DNA of 45,355 bases from Alphaproteobacteria bacterium (GTDB lineage Bacteria > Pseudomonadota > Alphaproteobacteria > SHVZ01). Made by a program: the position numbers and the translations under genes. This document shows positions 35,262 to 45,009 of the stretch, in pieces; positions within the stretch are counted from its first letter, which is position 1; each line of letters begins with the position of its first letter. The notes beneath the pieces are model-generated. The model saw nothing but the letters and a program-made list of their open reading frames with translations, was not told the origin of the DNA and searched no databases. The DNA lies in NCBI GenBank assembly GCA_016869375.1, contig VGEH01000018.1, forward strand, positions 1 to 45,355, given 5' to 3'.

Positions 35262-38200
35262 AGAAGCTGCTCAAGCGCATCGGCGGCTGGTTCGCCAATC
35301 CATGGGTGATAACGGCCCTGGTGGCGCTGGCGGTCGGACTTCTCCTCTGGTTCATCGTGCCGCTGATCGCGATCGGCGATGTGAAGCTGCTGCAGAGCGA
35401 GACCTCGCGACTGGTCGCGTTGCTGATTCTCACGGTCATCTGGGCGCTGACCAACGTCTTCATCGGCCAGTCGCGCCGGGCTGCGAACGAGGCGCTGATC
35501 CAGGATCTCGAAGCGGCTTCCGCGGTCGACGAGGCAAAGGCCGCGAACGAAGCCGCCTCGGCCGAGGAACTTCAATCCATCGGCGAGCGCCTTCGCGACG
35601 CGCTGCAGCTCCTCAAGCAGTCGCGTTTCGGCAAGAGCGGCGGGTTGCGTCTCTATCAGGTCCCCTGGTACGTGCTGCTCGGCCCGCCCGGATCGGGCAA
35701 GACCACGGCGCTGTCGCGAAGCGGCCTGGACTTCCCGCTGCAGGAGCGCTTGGGCCAGCTGCCGGTCACCGGCATCGGCGGCACGCACAATTGCGATTGG
35801 TGGATCGCCGACCGCGCGGTCTTCATCGATACCGCCGGGCGCTACACCACGCATGATAGCCATAAGGAGGTCGATCAGCGCGTCTGGCACGGGCTGCTCG
35901 ACATCCTGAAGAAGCACCGACCGCGCCAGCCGCTCAACGGCGCGCTCATCATGCTGCCGCTGCCCGAGCTGGCACGCATGGGCGAGGAGGAGCGGGCGAC
36001 CGTCTCCAAGGCGATCCGCTTCCGCCTGACCGAGGTCCAGGAACGCCTCGGCACGCGCCTGCCGGTCTACATGATCTTCACCAAGTGCGACCTGATCCCC
36101 GGCTTCATCGAGTTCTTCAGCCCGCTCAACAAGGCGAAGCGCGCCGTGCCGCTCGGCGTCAGCCTTCCTTATGACAGCGGCTCCGGCACCGATCCGGTCG
36201 CCGGCTTCGGCTCCGCCTTCGACGGCCTGGTGGACGACATCCGCCGCCAGGTCCTCCGGCGTCTCAACCAGGAGCCGGATATCGGCTCGCGCTCGCTGGT
36301 CCTCGAATTTCCCTTCCAGCTCGCGAGCCTGCGGGACACGGCGCTCGAGTTCCTGGCGCGGACCTTCGGCCGCAACCGGCTCGAGCGCCCGTCGCTGCTG
36401 CGCGGTTTCTACTTCACCAGCGGCACGCAGAGCGGCGACCTAGCCGACGGTCTCGCCGGGCAGCTTGAGCAGAAGTTCGCGATTGGGGCGGAACGTCGGG
36501 CCGAGGTCCAGGAAGGCGCCGAGCGGACACGCAGCTACTTCGTCTCGGGGCTTCTCACCGATGTGGTGCTCAAGGAGGCGGGGCTTGCCGGCACCGACTG
36601 GGCGGTCGTGCATCGCCGGCGCCTGCGTGCCTGGGCCGCCGCGGCCGTGTCCCTCGTGGCGACGCTATGCCTCGGATCGGTGCTCGCCTTCTCCTGGCTC
36701 GGCAGCCAGCAGGCGCTGGGCGGGCTCGAGGGCGATGCCGACCTGCTCAACGAGGCATCGGCCCGCCGCGCCCAGGTGCTGCAGGACCGAACCCTGATAT
36801 CGACGCTGGGCGCGCTCGACCGGGCGCGCGCGATCGTCACCCAGGCGACGGAGAGGGAGAGGTCCTCCTTCGCGCTCGGCATCTACCAGGGCGATGCCGT
36901 CGTCGCCTCGGCCTCGTCGCTCTATGGGCGCATGCTCGACGGCCTGCTCCTGCCGGCGGTCGTCAACCGGCTTGCCGAACAGGTGCGCACGGGATCGAGC
37001 CGGGCGGACTTCCTGTTTCCGGCGCTCAAGTCCTATCTGATGGCGACGAATGCCGGCGTCTATGACGGTGCGTTCCTCACGCAGTGGCTGACCCTCGACT
37101 GGAACGCGCGGAACCCGGCTGCGAACCAGGCGGCGCTTCGCGACAGCTTCGCAACCCATATGCGCACGCTGGCGGCGGCCGGGCCGCGCCCCGGCGTTCG
37201 TCCCGACGATGCGCTGGTCGAGGCAGCACGCCGGGCGCTCGCGACGACCTCGATGGCGGATCGCGGCTACGGCCTCCTGAAGCAGCTGCCGGAGGTGACG
37301 GCCCTGCCGCCCTGGCGCGTCGTCGATCATGCAGGCCCTGCGGCTCCGCGGGCGCTTCGACGGCTGTCGGGCGTCCAGCTCTGGGAAGGCGTGCCAGGCC
37401 TCTACACCTATGACGCCTTCCATGCCGTGGTGCTACCAGCGTTGCCCGAGGTGGCGAGGCTCGCCGCGGCGGAAGCATGGGTGGTCGACGACCGGCGCGC
37501 CACGGACGAGGCGCGTCAGGCGGATCTGATCAAGGCCATCCTCGCTCTCTATCTCGACGATTACGGCCGCGCCTGGGATGCGATCCTGGCGGACGTCACC
37601 GTCGCGCCGCTCGACTCCATCGCGCAGGCCAGCGACGTGCTCAATGCGCTATCCGGGCCGACCTCGCCGCTCAAGCTGTACCTCGAAGCCGTATTGCGCG
37701 AGACCACACTCGAGCCTGGACCGAAGAAGGATGCCGACCCGAGGGGAGCTCTCGCGGGAGCGGCGGCAACGGCGACCGGTGTGAGCGCGGCCGGCGTGAC
37801 CAGCGCGACGGGGATCGCCACGCGGCTTAACCAGACATCTGCTCTGGCAAGGCTGTTTCCGACGACCGGCGCCGATGCCGGTCCGCCGCCGGGCCAGCCA
37901 ATCAACGATCGTTTCCGCGACCTCCGCGCCTTCGTCCGGGGGCCTGAAGGCGGCGCGGCACCGCTCGAGGAAGTCATCAAGGAGTTCGGCGAGGTCTTCA
38001 AGCAGGTGAATCAGGTCGCGCAGTCTCCGGATCAGGGGCGTGCGATGCTGGCCTCCCTCCAGCGCAGCACGACGAGCGGCACAGGCCCTTTCACCAAGCT
38101 CCGCCAGCTTTCGGCGACGATGCCGGGACCGGTCGCGCGCTCGGTCTCGACCTTGATCAATAGCGGCCAGAGCGTCACCGGTGACCAGGCCCGTGATCGC

Positions 38201-38881
38201 CTCAACACGATCTGGACCGCCAGCGTCGTGCCTGCGTGCCGCGCGCTCGAGGCCCGCTACCCGCTGGTGACCGAAGCACAGCTCGACGCGCCGCTCGAAG
38301 ACTTCGCGCAGCTGTTCGGCCCCAAGGGCGTGTTGCAGGACTTCTTCGACAAGGAGCTCAAGGGCTTCGTCGACACCGAGGTTTCGCCCTGGCGCTGGCA
38401 GCGGAGCGGCGGCACGGATCTCAGGCTTTCCGCCGACACGCTGACGATGTTCGAAACCGCGGCGCAGATCCGGCAGGGGCTGTTCGGCAACGCGGAGAAG
38501 CCGACGGTGCGCTTCGACATCGAGCCGGTTGAGCTCGATCAGCGCGCCAACCAGGCGCAGATCGAGATCGACGGCGCCGCCATTCTCTACCGCCACGAGC
38601 CGCCGCGGCCGACCGCCGTCAAATGGCCCGGCGAGAAGGGGGCGGTGCGGATCACCTTCCAGCCGGCGATCGCGAACGAGCCGTCGTCGGTGTCCTTCGA
38701 AGGGCCTTGGGCATGGTTCCGCCTCCTGCGGACCGCGACCCTCACCCGCCAGGGGGACAATTATCTCGCCGAGTTCACCGTCGGCAGCCGGAAGATGACG
38801 GTACGCCTTCGGCCGTCGGCGCTCGGCAATCCGTTCGATCTCAGCCGCCTCAGGGGGTTCCGGTGCCGTCCAACCCTGTGA
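35258..38881 (+). CDS. tssM: T6SS inner-membrane protein TssM (IcmF/ImpL)
   Basis: 1207 aa; N-terminal TM helices, WYVLLGPPGSGKTTALSRSGLDFPL, VFIDTAGRYTTHD, FTKCDLIPGFIEFF, large C-terminal periplasmic domain. Confidence 0.97.
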   Translation: MKKLLKRIGGWFANPWVITALVALAVGLLLWFIVPLIAIGDVKLLQSETSRLVALLILTVIWALTNVFIGQSRRAANEALIQDLEAASAVDEAKAANEAASAEELQSIGERLRDALQLLKQSRFGKSGGLRLYQVPWYVLLGPPGSGKTTALSRSGLDFPLQERLGQLPVTGIGGTHNCDWWIADRAVFIDTAGRYTTHDSHKEVDQRVWHGLLDILKKHRPRQPLNGALIMLPLPELARMGEEERATVSKAIRFRLTEVQERLGTRLPVYMIFTKCDLIPGFIEFFSPLNKAKRAVPLGVSLPYDSGSGTDPVAGFGSAFDGLVDDIRRQVLRRLNQEPDIGSRSLVLEFPFQLASLRDTALEFLARTFGRNRLERPSLLRGFYFTSGTQSGDLADGLAGQLEQKFAIGAERRAEVQEGAERTRSYFVSGLLTDVVLKEAGLAGTDWAVVHRRRLRAWAAAAVSLVATLCLGSVLAFSWLGSQQALGGLEGDADLLNEASARRAQVLQDRTLISTLGALDRARAIVTQATERERSSFALGIYQGDAVVASASSLYGRMLDGLLLPAVVNRLAEQVRTGSSRADFLFPALKSYLMATNAGVYDGAFLTQWLTLDWNARNPAANQAALRDSFATHMRTLAAAGPRPGVRPDDALVEAARRALATTSMADRGYGLLKQLPEVTALPPWRVVDHAGPAAPRALRRLSGVQLWEGVPGLYTYDAFHAVVLPALPEVARLAAAEAWVVDDRRATDEARQADLIKAILALYLDDYGRAWDAILADVTVAPLDSIAQASDVLNALSGPTSPLKLYLEAVLRETTLEPGPKKDADPRGALAGAAATATGVSAAGVTSATGIATRLNQTSALARLFPTTGADAGPPPGQPINDRFRDLRAFVRGPEGGAAPLEEVIKEFGEVFKQVNQVAQSPDQGRAMLASLQRSTTSGTGPFTKLRQLSATMPGPVARSVSTLINSGQSVTGDQARDRLNTIWTASVVPACRALEARYPLVTEAQLDAPLEDFAQLFGPKGVLQDFFDKELKGFVDTEVSPWRWQRSGGTDLRLSADTLTMFETAAQIRQGLFGNAEKPTVRFDIEPVELDQRANQAQIEIDGAAILYRHEPPRPTAVKWPGEKGAVRITFQPAIANEPSSVSFEGPWAWFRLLRTATLTRQGDNYLAEFTVGSRKMTVRLRPSALGNPFDLSRLRGFRCRPTL

Positions 38882-39549
38882 TCGCGACGACCATCGGGTT
38901 CTTCGGCAAGCTGCCGGCAACGGGCGATTTCGTCGTGCGCGGCTTCGAGCGTCCGGTCGTCTCGGCGCTGACCGTGTGGACCGATCAGCTGGTCTCGCAC
39001 CTCAGGCGCGGTGCAGGCGAGGACTGGGCGGCGGTCTTCGACCGGTTGCAGCCGATCGCGTGGGTCGCCGGCGAAGGCGTCTGCGGCCCTGGCGTGTTCG
39101 CCGGTTTGATGCGACCGAGCATGGACCGCGTCGGTCGCCGCTATCCGTTGATCGTCGGGGTCGCACTCCGGCCGGGGCGCCGCGTCGTTCCGATCGCCGC
39201 TGCCGCTCAGGGCTGGTTCGACTATGTGACCGGGCTGATCGGCGACACCTGGTCGCCGGGGCTCAGCGTCGAGACCCTGACGGCGGCGCTGGTCGAAGCG
39301 CCGCCCTTTCCAGATACGGGGGAGGATGGGGGTGCGATCGCCGAGCCGATCGCCGCCGGCGGCTGGCATGTGCGCTGGGCCGGCCGACCGCGTGCGCAGG
39401 ATCTCTCGGCTGAGATGTTCGACGCCGCGGCGGCCGCGGCGCTCGGGCGTCACAGCCTCTTCTGGGTAGGGCCGATGGTCGGCGGCGCCGACGTGCTGAT
39501 CGTGCCGGGCCTCGCTTCCGCCGATCAGCTGCTGGCTCTGGCGCTGTGA
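38863..39549 (+). CDS. tagF: T6SS-associated protein TagF (ImpM)
   Basis: GTG 38863; TIGFFGKLPATGDFVVRGFERPV, GVCGPGVFAGLMRPSMDRVGRRYPLIV. Confidence 0.93.
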   Translation: MPSNPVIATTIGFFGKLPATGDFVVRGFERPVVSALTVWTDQLVSHLRRGAGEDWAAVFDRLQPIAWVAGEGVCGPGVFAGLMRPSMDRVGRRYPLIVGVALRPGRRVVPIAAAAQGWFDYVTGLIGDTWSPGLSVETLTAALVEAPPFPDTGEDGGAIAEPIAAGGWHVRWAGRPRAQDLSAEMFDAAAAAALGRHSLFWVGPMVGGADVLIVPGLASADQLLALAL

Positions 39550-39553
39550 GCGC

Positions 39554-40270
39554 ATGCTCCGCTTCGCCTCCAGCGTCGCGAGCCATATAGGCCTCAAACG
39601 AAAAGTGCAGGAGGATGCCGTGCTCGAGCGCGCGGCGATCGGTCTCTGGGCGGTGGTCGATGGCATGGGTGGGCATGCTCGCGGCGACATGGCGAGCCGA
39701 AGGATCGTCGAGAGCTTGGCATCGCTGCGACCGCCGAGCACCTCGTCTTCGTTCCTGGTCTCGGTGCAGGCGAGCCTCGGCACCGTCCATGACGAGCTGA
39801 ACGCCGAACCCAGGTTCTCGATCGACAGCTCCCCCGCCGGCGCCACCTGCGTCGTGCTGATGGCCTGGCGCGACCACTTTACTTGTCTCTGGGCCGGCGA
39901 CAGCCGTCTCTATCACGGCCGTGACGGGCATCTCCGTCAGGTGACGCGTGACCACAGCCGACTCCAGGAGCTGATCGATGCGGGTGAACTGCACGAGTCG
40001 GAGGCCGAAGGACATCCGGAGGCCCATATGGTGACGCGTGCGATCGGTGCCGGCACGCTGTTCGAGCCGGAGGTGACGCGCGGTTCGCTGCGCCGCGGCG
40101 ATCGGCTTCTTCTGTGCAGCGACGGGGTGACGCGGGTGCTTGGCGATAGCCGGCTCGACGAGATCGCCGCCACGGCAGCACCCGAGGCCGCGGCCGCGCA
40201 AATCATCGACGAAGTGCTGGCTGGCGGCGCCCCGGACAATGCGTCGGCCGTCGTAGTGACCGTTCTCTAG
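39554..40270 (+). CDS. pppA: PP2C-type protein phosphatase (PppA/Stp-type)
   Basis: HIGLKRKVQEDAVLERAAIGLWAVVDGMGGHARGDMAS, CLWAGDSRLYHGRDGHLRQVTRDHS, LLLCSDGVTRVLGD, DNASAVVVTV. Confidence 0.93.
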   Translation: MLRFASSVASHIGLKRKVQEDAVLERAAIGLWAVVDGMGGHARGDMASRRIVESLASLRPPSTSSSFLVSVQASLGTVHDELNAEPRFSIDSSPAGATCVVLMAWRDHFTCLWAGDSRLYHGRDGHLRQVTRDHSRLQELIDAGELHESEAEGHPEAHMVTRAIGAGTLFEPEVTRGSLRRGDRLLLCSDGVTRVLGDSRLDEIAATAAPEAAAAQIIDEVLAGGAPDNASAVVVTVL

Positions 40271-41385
40271 GCTGGCGGCTCCGGCGGCTTGATGCCGGCA
40301 GCGAGGAAGAACTGGCTACGCGCGCCAGGATCCGGGATCAGTTCGGCGAGGAGGTCGGGCATCGGCATGCGTCCGCGCCGGACCAGTTCTTCGAGCGTGT
40401 AGGAAATCGGCGAATGCGGCTCATTTCCGCGGAAGAAGGTCGCGATGCGGAGGAGCTCGTTGAAGGCGGTCTCGCGGGTGTAAGTGCCGGGAGCAGGAGA
40501 GCCGGCAGCGCGTGCCGCACCGCCGGCCGCCGTCGTAGCGCCATCACCCGCTGGTGCTTCCTCGGCGCCGGCGCTGGCCTGCGCCATCGCCAGCCGGTCC
40601 TTGGCGAAGAAGGTGAGCATGTCGAGGATCGCGCCCAGGGTCTGGCGGATGTTGCTCGAGGGCGGCGCGTCGTTCCCGCACTTGTCGGTGAACGCCTTCT
40701 CGAGGGCCTTGAACGCCTCCTGGCATTCCTTGATGTCCTCGACAAGAGCCGCGACAGCGGCAGGCGGCGTCGCTGCGAGAGCTGCCTGAACCTCGTCCGA
40801 CGTCACCGCGCCTTCCGAGATCATCCGTTCCTTGCGGGCCTGATCGGTGATCTTGGCGATCTCGTTCGCCTTCTCGAGATGCCAGAAGGCAAGGGGACGT
40901 TCGGCGCCGTGCAGCAGCACGGCCTTTCGCATAGGCAGGATCAGCGTGCCTTCACCGCCCTCGCCATTGAGCCCGGTGAACGACGCGACGCGGGTCTCGA
41001 TGCCGTCGTCGTCGGGAAGCGGATAGATCCCGTCCCAGAACTTCTCGACCAGCCCCGTCGCCAGGCGGAAGGCGTCGCGAAGGCCCGCGAAGCCCTCGGC
41101 GCGGAGCATAGCCTCGGTGTACCAGGCCGCGATCTCGAGATCCTTGGTGCGCGACGTCAGCAGGTCCGGGACGAGTTCGAGAACGGCACGCCATTCCTCG
41201 ACCATGATGCCGGTCTGGTCTCCGGTCTCGTTGCGCTCGGCCGCGCGCGCGCTGGTCCGCGCATCCTTGACCTTGTAGTAGGCCGAGTCCGGCGCCTGGT
41301 CGGCACGCAGGTCCTCGCCGGCGGCCGCCGCCTCCGAAATCGGCTGCAGCAGGCCTTCGACCTCGATGACAGGGGGGCTCGCCAT
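40267..41385 (-). CDS. tssA: T6SS protein TssA (ImpA)
   Basis: ATG at 41385; ImpA_N-like LLQPISEAAAAGEDLRADQAPDSAYYKVKDARTSARAAERNE, VPDLLTSRTKDLEIAAWYTEAMLRAEGFAGLRDAFRLATGLVEKFWDGIYP. Confidence 0.94.
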   Translation of the reverse strand: MASPPVIEVEGLLQPISEAAAAGEDLRADQAPDSAYYKVKDARTSARAAERNETGDQTGIMVEEWRAVLELVPDLLTSRTKDLEIAAWYTEAMLRAEGFAGLRDAFRLATGLVEKFWDGIYPLPDDDGIETRVASFTGLNGEGGEGTLILPMRKAVLLHGAERPLAFWHLEKANEIAKITDQARKERMISEGAVTSDEVQAALAATPPAAVAALVEDIKECQEAFKALEKAFTDKCGNDAPPSSNIRQTLGAILDMLTFFAKDRLAMAQASAGAEEAPAGDGATTAAGGAARAAGSPAPGTYTRETAFNELLRIATFFRGNEPHSPISYTLEELVRRGRMPMPDLLAELIPDPGARSQFFLAAGIKPPEPPA

Positions 41386-41402
41386 GCGTCCACTCCGGGC
41401 TT

Positions 41403-41966
41403 CTAGTTGGGCAGCAGCTCCACGGCCAAGGCGCCGACATTGACGCGGACCGGATTGGCTTTCTTGCCGGCCAGCGGGAAGAGGTTCTTCCAGGTCGCCT
41501 TCTCGAAATTGCGATATCCGACGACGGCGCCGACGAAGAGCGCATCCGGCTTCAGATCGGCATTTACGACCTGGATGCCGCCGGGAGCGATGATCAGCTC
41601 GCGCTTGGCCAGCATGGCGGGGCCGAGGGTGGCTTCGTCCTTCTCGAACAGGCTGGCGAAGTCGCTGGCCTCGAAGGAGTCGGGATTGCTCAGCTGGTAG
41701 ACTCGCACCAGCACCGGCGAGGGGCGCTGGTTCAGGTCGGGGTTGATCAGCGGGGAGGCGATCACGGTGAGGCGAAGCGTCGCCCCTTCCGGTGGCGGCG
41801 CGACCGCCGGCGAGGGTGGAGGGGCTGCCGGCTTTTCCTCCTTGCTGCCGAACATCCCGCAGCCGGCAACAGTTCCGGCGACGACGGCCGTGAACGCGCC
41901 TTTGACGAGATGGCGACGCGAAAGCGTGCACCGGGGAAGAGGGGCGAGACGGGGTAGGTGCGTCAT
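41403..41966 (-). CDS. tssJ: T6SS outer-membrane lipoprotein TssJ (VasD/SciN)
   Basis: lipobox TVAGC; LRLTVIASPLINPDLNQRPSPVLVRVYQLSNPDSFEASDFASLFEKDEATLG. Confidence 0.93.
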   Translation of the reverse strand: MTHLPRLAPLPRCTLSRRHLVKGAFTAVVAGTVAGCGMFGSKEEKPAAPPPSPAVAPPPEGATLRLTVIASPLINPDLNQRPSPVLVRVYQLSNPDSFEASDFASLFEKDEATLGPAMLAKRELIIAPGGIQVVNADLKPDALFVGAVVGYRNFEKATWKNLFPLAGKKANPVRVNVGALAVELLPN

Positions 41967-42102
41967 GTCGTTAAGGGCGAGCCCATCGTTTCGAGTCTCT
42001 GCCGTCGGGCAGCGTCTTACTTCGCGCAGAATACTGGAGATTCAACGCACGGCGAAGGTTTGTTCCGGGGAATCGGGACGAATCGTGGCGGGGTAGCCGC
42101 GC

Positions 42103-43269
42103 TCAGGTACCCGTTCGCATGGCATCGCCCAGGGCGAGGAAGGCCTGGTGGATGACCTCGATCTGGGCAAGGCGCGTCCTGTCCTGATCGGTCTTCGCTT
42201 TCTCGGCCGAGCGGGCGATATGCTGTCCGATTATGACGAAGCCGCTTCCGATCTCCTTTGTCATCCGTTCGACCGCGGCCGCGGTACCCTTGTCCTTCAC
42301 GCCGATGAGGAGCTGGTGCAGTTTGCCGAGCGCGCGCAGCATGCCGGCGACCTCGCTGCCGCGGTTGTCGTCGGCGACGTCGATCGTTCCGGCGACGAAG
42401 GAGTCCATGATGCCGCGCACGAGCTCGGTCATGGCTGCGGTGAACTCCTCGATCACCTGCGCGCCGAGCGATTGGGCGAAAGTCTCCTCGCCTTGCGGCA
42501 TCTCCTCGCGCTCGCCGTCGCGGACGCGCTGGAAGATCAGGACGAGGTCGTCGATCTCGGCGAGCGTGCCAGCGAGGTTGACGCGGTCGACGAGGGCGAA
42601 GGTCACCGAGCAGCGGTTCATGACGCTGGTCGCGCGGCGCAACGCGGCGCGTGCGAGACGCCGCGTGCGCGCCTGGATCTCGAGCGCTTCCTTCGGAAAG
42701 CCGGAGGTGACCAGGACCCAGGTCAGGACATCGAGCCTGAGAACATTGGCGGCGATGCCGGAAAGATCCGGATAGTCCGGGCTCTCCAGCTCCTGCTCGG
42801 CGCCCTCGGCATAGGCCTTGGTCTGGCTGAGGTAGGGGAGGAGGGCACGTTTGAGGCCCGATATGGCGGGATGCCGTGGATCGCGGCGGATCAGCCAGTC
42901 GGTGACTGCGCGGTAGAACTCGGCCAGGTCGATGACCGTCGGGCCGCTGGCCTCGGCGACGGGGCCGCCAGGGGCAGGAATGCGGGCCAGAAGTGCGTTC
43001 GTGAGGTTCGTCGACAACGCGCCCCTGACCAGCTCCTCGACCGCGGCCAGCGCCTTGCCCGCCTGTGTCCGGCCGTCATGGCTGCCCCGGGCGCGCAGGC
43101 GCGTGACGGCAGCCGGGACGAAGGTCAGCGCGTCCCGGGCCGCGTCGGTATCGAAGCTGACGGGAGGAATCGCGGCGAGGTCGTTGGTGGCGCGGGCGAG
43201 CAGGCCGGCCGCCGCGACGAGCTCGCGGACGAGCTGAGCCTCCTCGTCCGCCCCGAGCAGGGCGCTCAT
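42103..43269 (-). CDS. unknown, predicted all-helical protein (possible T6SS-associated)
   Basis: Long ORF in the minus-strand gap between tssJ and the rsb genes; ATG at 43269 (ORF track start 43299 is TTG); resembles C-terminal half of kinase 26552-28495 by eye. Confidence 0.6.
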   Translation of the reverse strand: MSALLGADEEAQLVRELVAAAGLLARATNDLAAIPPVSFDTDAARDALTFVPAAVTRLRARGSHDGRTQAGKALAAVEELVRGALSTNLTNALLARIPAPGGPVAEASGPTVIDLAEFYRAVTDWLIRRDPRHPAISGLKRALLPYLSQTKAYAEGAEQELESPDYPDLSGIAANVLRLDVLTWVLVTSGFPKEALEIQARTRRLARAALRRATSVMNRCSVTFALVDRVNLAGTLAEIDDLVLIFQRVRDGEREEMPQGEETFAQSLGAQVIEEFTAAMTELVRGIMDSFVAGTIDVADDNRGSEVAGMLRALGKLHQLLIGVKDKGTAAAVERMTKEIGSGFVIIGQHIARSAEKAKTDQDRTRLAQIEVIHQAFLALGDAMRTGT

Positions 43270-43403
43270 CGTAACGCTTTCGACATCTTGGCCGACCAAG
43301 GGGCCATGTCTTCCGCCACGCCCTGAATGATGTTATTGAGCGGCTAGAACCGGGCCTTAAGGATAACGTCCACAATGGCGCCGTCCACATAGGACTTGAT
43401 GGG

Positions 43404-43826
43404 ATGGCGTCTCGATTCGAGATCAGCCTGAAGAACGACCTGCCGGAGATCCATCGCCTCGCCGAAGCAGTGGACGCGTTCTTCTCCGATCAAGGGCTGC
43501 CGGACGGGCTCTCGTACAAGTTCAATCTCGCCTTCGACGAGATCATCACCAACATCGTCTCCTACGGGTACGATGATGCGGAAGAGCACAAGATCGAGGT
43601 GCGGATCGCGCTCAAGGACGGTCTGGTCGAAGCCGAGGTCGTGGATGATGCCAGGGCCTTCGACCCGCTCAGCGAGGCGAAGGAGCCGGATGTCACCGCG
43701 GAGCTCGAAGACCGGCCGATCGGCGGCCTGGGCATCTTCTTCGTCAAGGAGATGATGGACGAAGTGCGCTACAAGCGCGAGAACGGCTACAACCATCTTT
43801 ACTTTTGCAAGCGGACCTCGGCGTGA
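43404..43826 (+). CDS. RsbW-like anti-sigma factor/serine kinase (GHKL ATPase)
   Basis: LAFDEIITNIVSYGYDD (N-box), VVDDARAFDPL (G1 region), IGGLGIFFVKEMMDEVRYKRENGYNHLYF. Confidence 0.88.
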   Translation: MASRFEISLKNDLPEIHRLAEAVDAFFSDQGLPDGLSYKFNLAFDEIITNIVSYGYDDAEEHKIEVRIALKDGLVEAEVVDDARAFDPLSEAKEPDVTAELEDRPIGGLGIFFVKEMMDEVRYKRENGYNHLYFCKRTSA

Positions 43827-43857
43827 GACGAGGGATGATGCCGCATCGGAGGACGAC

Positions 43858-44193
43858 ATGGAGATGATCGAGGAGAGCCAGGGCAAGACCACCGTCGTCA
43901 CGGTGAAGGGTCGGCTCGACAGCAATATGAGCAAGGGCTTCGAGACGCGCCTGATGGAGCTGGCCGGTGCCGCCGGCGCCTCGCTCGTCATCGACCTCGG
44001 TCAGGTGAGCTATGTATCAAGCGCCGGGCTGCGCGTCCTGCTTCTCGCGGTTCGCAAGGTCAAGGCCGGCAAGGGCAAGGTCGCGCTCTGCGCCATCCAG
44101 GCCCAGGTGAAGGAAGTCTTCGACATCAGCGGGCTCTCGGCGGTCTTCTCGATCCATCCGACGCGCGACGCGGCGGTCCAGTCCGTCGCCTGA
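43858..44193 (+). CDS. STAS-domain anti-anti-sigma factor (RsbV/SpoIIAA-like)
   Basis: TVVTVKGRLDSNMSKGFETRL...SLVIDLGQVSYVSSAGLRVLLLAVRKVK. Confidence 0.92.
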   Translation: MEMIEESQGKTTVVTVKGRLDSNMSKGFETRLMELAGAAGASLVIDLGQVSYVSSAGLRVLLLAVRKVKAGKGKVALCAIQAQVKEVFDISGLSAVFSIHPTRDAAVQSVA

Positions 44194-44213
44194 GTCCAGG
44201 TCAGGGGGAAGCC

Positions 44214-44996
44214 ATGCTCAAGGGCAAGGTCGCGGTCATTACGGGTTCCACCAGCGGCATCGGTCTCGGCATCGCCACGGCCTTCGCCGCCCAAGGCGCC
44301 GGCATCGTTCTCAACGGCTTCGGCGATGCGGCCGAGATCGAGCGCACGCGCTCCGACCTCGCGTCAAGGCACGGGGTGAAGGTCACCTACTCGCCGGCCG
44401 ACATGTCGAAGCCGTCCGAGATCGCCAAGATGGGTGCGGATGCGATCAAGGATCACGGCAAGGTCGACATCCTGGTCAACAATGCCGGCATTCAGTTCGT
44501 GGCGCCGATCGACGAGTTCCCGGAAGACAAGTGGAACGCAATCATCGCCATCAACCTCTCCTCCGCCTTCCATGCGACCAAGGCAGTGCTCCCGGACATG
44601 AAGAAGCGGAAATGGGGGCGGATCATCAACATCGCCTCCGCCCACGGCCTCATCGCCTCGGCCTACAAATCGGCCTATGTCGCGGCCAAGCACGGTGTCG
44701 TCGGCCTGACCAAGGTCACGGCGATGGAGACGGCGGAGCTCGGGATCACCTGCAACGCGATCTGTCCGGGCTATGTCTGGACGCCCCTGGTGCAGAAGCA
44801 GATCCCCGACCAGGCCAAGGCGCACAACATGTCCGAGGAAGAGGTGATCAAGAAGGTCTTCCTCCTCAACCAGCCGACCAAGAAATTCGCCACCATCGAG
44901 GAGATCGGTGCGCTCGCGCTCTATCTCGCCTCCGACGCGGCAGGCTCGATGACCGGAACGGCCCTCCCGATCGACGGCGGCTGGACCGCTCACTGA
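44214..44996 (+). CDS. SDR-family 3-hydroxybutyrate dehydrogenase-like protein
   Basis: GKVAVITGSTSGIGLGIA, LVNNAGIQFVAPIDEFPEDKW, YVAAKHGVVGLTK, CNAICPGYVWTPLVQKQIP, PIDGGWTAH. Confidence 0.88.
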   Translation: MLKGKVAVITGSTSGIGLGIATAFAAQGAGIVLNGFGDAAEIERTRSDLASRHGVKVTYSPADMSKPSEIAKMGADAIKDHGKVDILVNNAGIQFVAPIDEFPEDKWNAIIAINLSSAFHATKAVLPDMKKRKWGRIINIASAHGLIASAYKSAYVAAKHGVVGLTKVTAMETAELGITCNAICPGYVWTPLVQKQIPDQAKAHNMSEEEVIKKVFLLNQPTKKFATIEEIGALALYLASDAAGSMTGTALPIDGGWTAH

Positions 44997-45009
44997 GGCG
45001 GTCGCAGCC

